This document shows positions 5,380-6,741 of a stretch of 6,741 nucleotides of DNA, one piece after another. Both the position numbers and the translations under genes were made by a program. The notes under the pieces were generated by a model. That model did no database searches, was not told the origin of the DNA, and saw nothing but the letters and a program-made list of their open reading frames with translations. Origin of the DNA: a bacterium (GTDB taxonomy: Bacteria; SZUA-182; SZUA-191; JAJRXT01); the NCBI GenBank assembly GCA_024277605.1, contig JAJRUU010000047.1:1-6741 (forward strand). Reading direction: 5' to 3'. How positions within the stretch are numbered: the stretch's first letter is position 1; every line of letters starts with the position of its first letter.

Positions 5380-5395
5380 GAACATGGGCATGTTC
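5380..5395. repeat. 16-bp palindrome just after the hom stop codon
   Basis: GAACATG (5380-5386) and CATGTTC (5389-5395) are perfect inverted arms around GG, beginning one base after the TAG. No T-run follows, so a terminator is not supported; the 2-nt loop also suits a DNA-level protein site better than an RNA hairpin. Confidence 0.4.
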
Positions 5396-5438
5396 ATACA
5401 ACTTATTGCATAATTATATAACTATTCACCGCCCCCTG

Positions 5439-5468
5439 TTGACCTCGGGTCCATGACCCTGCGGTCAA
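5439..5468. repeat. Hairpin-forming inverted repeat between hom and secF
   Basis: The outer arms TTGACC (5439-5444) and GGTCAA (5463-5468) enclose inner arms GGGTC (5447-5451) and GACCC (5455-5459) with a CAT loop, separated by a small TC/TGC internal bulge. Position between convergent genes fits a role in ending or protecting transcripts, but there is no T-run on either side. Confidence 0.45.
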
Positions 5469-5509
5469 AAGCGGGAGCTGCATTCAAAATGATACTAATT
5501 TCTTACTCG

Positions 5510-5555
5510 GGTAGGTCGGCCTTCAGGCCGACCAAAGAGCGGAGGGCTAAAGCCC
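5510..5555. repeat. Double-hairpin REP-like element between convergent genes
   Basis: The first stem is a perfect 8 bp, GGTCGGCC (5514-5521) and GGCCGACC (5526-5533), with a TTCA loop. The second is GGGCT (5544-5548) and AGCCC (5551-5555). GC-rich, compact and lying between the 3' ends of hom and secF, it resembles dispersed palindromic elements common in bacterial spacers. Copy number in the genome cannot be seen here. The whole spacer 5379-5674 holds only this, the two palindromes to its left and no credible gene. Confidence 0.55.
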
Positions 5556-5674
5556 CCCCTATCTATTTAGTATACGTTTGATTGCAACTTGGCATGAAAT
5601 TCATAAGGGTGGTCTTATTAGCTGCGCTTTTTACCGGAAACGGCTGGTTTACTACCTGTTCTACCTGGGTGTTT

Positions 5675-6583
5675 TTAACGTTGTTGCACTATAGTATGCC
5701 AAGTGAACACCACCGGGCTGGCCACAAATATAGAGGAATAGGTACCCACCACCACTCCAACAGTCAGCGCCAACGCAAAGTCATAGATCACATCGCCGCC
5801 CAACAGTAGCAAGCAAACTGTTACCAAAAGCGTGGTTAAAGAAGTCAGCACCGTACGGGAGATGGTTTGGTTGATACTGCTGTCCAGCATTTCTTCATAA
5901 CCCTTGCGCCGCATCAACCTCATGTTTTCCCTGAAGCGGTCAAATACCACAATGGTATCATTAATGGAATAACCGGCAATCGTAAGTAAGGCCGCTACCA
6001 CCGCCAGGGTAAACTCCCGGTCGAGTAAAGAGAAAACGCCCACGGTGATGATAATATCATGAAGCAGGGCAATGATCGCCGCTACCGCAAACTTGAGTTC
6101 AAAACGCCAGGTTATATATAACAGAATGCCCAGCATGGCATACACAATCGCCAGAATTCCCTTGCGCCGCAGGTCTTTCCCCACCTGGGGGCCTACCATC
6201 TCTACCCGCCGCACCTCGAAGCCATCTTTGGTATAAACCGAGGCCAGCTTCTGGCTGATCTTATCACTTAAGCCCTCTATACCAGAGGAAGGTCCTTCCA
6301 CCCGAATAAGGACTTCGTTATCCTCGCGATCACCAAACTGCTGGATAAGATAATCCCCCAGATCAAGCTCGCCCAATGCATCCCTTAGTTTAGTTATGGA
6401 AAACTCAGCAGCAGAAAACTTAACCTGCACCAAGGTGCCCCCGGTAAAATCTATCCCATAGTTGGGACCGCCCCTTACAATCAGGGAGACAACACCCGTC
6501 AAAATCAGGGTGGCGGAAATCATAAGAGACCAGTAACGTAGCGAAATAAACTTAATATGGGTTTCGTGTTTTAAGAATCTCAT
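5675..6583 (-). CDS. secF: Protein translocase subunit SecF
   Basis: SecF, with SecD, uses the proton motive force to help SecYEG pull exported proteins across the membrane. The 302-residue protein has the normal SecF layout. A first membrane helix (about 17-36) is followed by NYGIDFTGGTLVQV (41-54), a periplasmic domain to about 128, and VGPQVGKDL (130-138). Five more membrane helices follow with the ALLHD motif (172-176), TIAGYSINDTIVVFDRFREN (201-220), the TSL motif (247-249) and GTYSSIFVASP (280-290). The Shine-Dalgarno is oddly far off: AGGA at 6601-6598 leaves 14 nt to the ATG, yet the N-terminus MRFLKHETHIKFI fits the family and no better start exists. No secD end is found in the 158 bp upstream, which is unusual because secD and secF are normally adjacent or fused. 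Confidence 0.96.
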   Translation of the reverse strand: MRFLKHETHIKFISLRYWSLMISATLILTGVVSLIVRGGPNYGIDFTGGTLVQVKFSAAEFSITKLRDALGELDLGDYLIQQFGDREDNEVLIRVEGPSSGIEGLSDKISQKLASVYTKDGFEVRRVEMVGPQVGKDLRRKGILAIVYAMLGILLYITWRFELKFAVAAIIALLHDIIITVGVFSLLDREFTLAVVAALLTIAGYSINDTIVVFDRFRENMRLMRRKGYEEMLDSSINQTISRTVLTSLTTLLVTVCLLLLGGDVIYDFALALTVGVVVGTYSSIFVASPVVFTWHTIVQQR

Positions 6584-6659
6584 TTTATCGTTTTGTTTCC
6601 TTTATCACTACTGTCCGGTAAAAAAATTTTAATGGTACAAAAACATTAGGTATATCAGG

Positions 6660-6741
6660 ATGATTGACCCCAAAAAAGACTTTTTCGATTTCAATTTGCT
6701 CTGGGATTTATGCCATGATCTATCCACCTTAGAGTGGAAAG
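6660..6741 (+). CDS. Start of an unidentified plus-strand ORF (partial)
   Basis: An ATG at 6660 opens a frame that runs without a stop to the right edge, 27 codons: MIDPKKDFFDFNLL then WDLCHDLSTLEWK. AGG at 6648-6650 lies 9 nt upstream, a possible ribosome site. The gene would be divergent from secF with a 76-bp gap. I do not recognise the family from so few residues. The minus strand here has one short open frame that does not resemble a SecD C-terminus. Confidence 0.45.
   Translation, partial: MIDPKKDFFDFNLLWDLCHDLSTLEWK

Noticed and set aside
5582..5809. Plus-strand 75-codon ORF with a hydrophobic N-terminus
   Set aside because: More than half lies antisense to the 3' end of secF, the C-terminal part is low-complexity His/Arg/Gln as expected of a shadow frame, and no good ribosome site is present.
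6620..6741. Minus-strand open frame as the end of secD
   Set aside because: The frame is short, Lys/Ser-rich and does not resemble the conserved C-terminal membrane region of SecD.

Overview
The window looks like chromosomal DNA of a low-to-moderate GC Gram-positive-type bacterium. Clostridia or a related Firmicutes class is the best guess. The evidence is the start of a division and cell wall (dcw) cluster in the order mraZ-rsmH-ftsL-ftsI, an RsmH with the CxC...CxC insertion I associate with Firmicutes, a short DivIC-like FtsL, and a membrane-anchored MA-type peptidase. Genus cannot be told from the sequence. No phage, transposase, CRISPR array, rRNA or tRNA gene was seen. Nearly all genes are recognisable housekeeping types.

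Region 1 (1-2605, minus strand) is the promoter-proximal part of the dcw operon, read right to left. A sigma70-type promoter (2577-2605) carries an array of MraZ-type TGGGN boxes (2524-2594). An unusually long leader of about 465 nt follows, then mraZ, rsmH, ftsL and the first 65 codons of an FtsI-type penicillin-binding protein that runs off the left edge. MraZ probably autoregulates the operon. RsmH methylates 16S rRNA, and FtsL and FtsI belong to the septal cell wall synthesis complex. The last part of the leader encodes a 61-codon ORF whose first 12 residues resemble the start of MraZ and whose end overlaps mraZ. It is probably a decayed partial duplicate or a coupled leader ORF.

Region 2 (2106-2807) is the control region between the mra operon and a divergent plus-strand gene. 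Besides the mra promoter and boxes it holds a near-consensus plus-strand promoter (2313-2342) pointing back through the mra leader, and two dyads (2662-2681 and 2686-2709) just upstream of the divergent gene.

Region 3 (2808-4091) has an exported, membrane-anchored gluzincin peptidase. After it comes a repeat-rich spacer with a hairpin, a 76-bp palindromic repeat and a second, different dispersed-type repeat. Then comes a strong promoter bracketed by an 8-bp inverted repeat.

Region 4 (4092-6741) has homoserine dehydrogenase with a C-terminal ACT domain (plus strand), facing secF (minus strand) across a spacer full of palindromes. secF has no secD directly upstream. Instead a plus-strand ORF begins 76 bp beyond its start and runs off the right edge.

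I did not find a convincing undescribed system. The most unusual points are the layout of the mra control region with its MraZ-like leader ORF, the altered loop in the homoserine dehydrogenase, and the lone secF.
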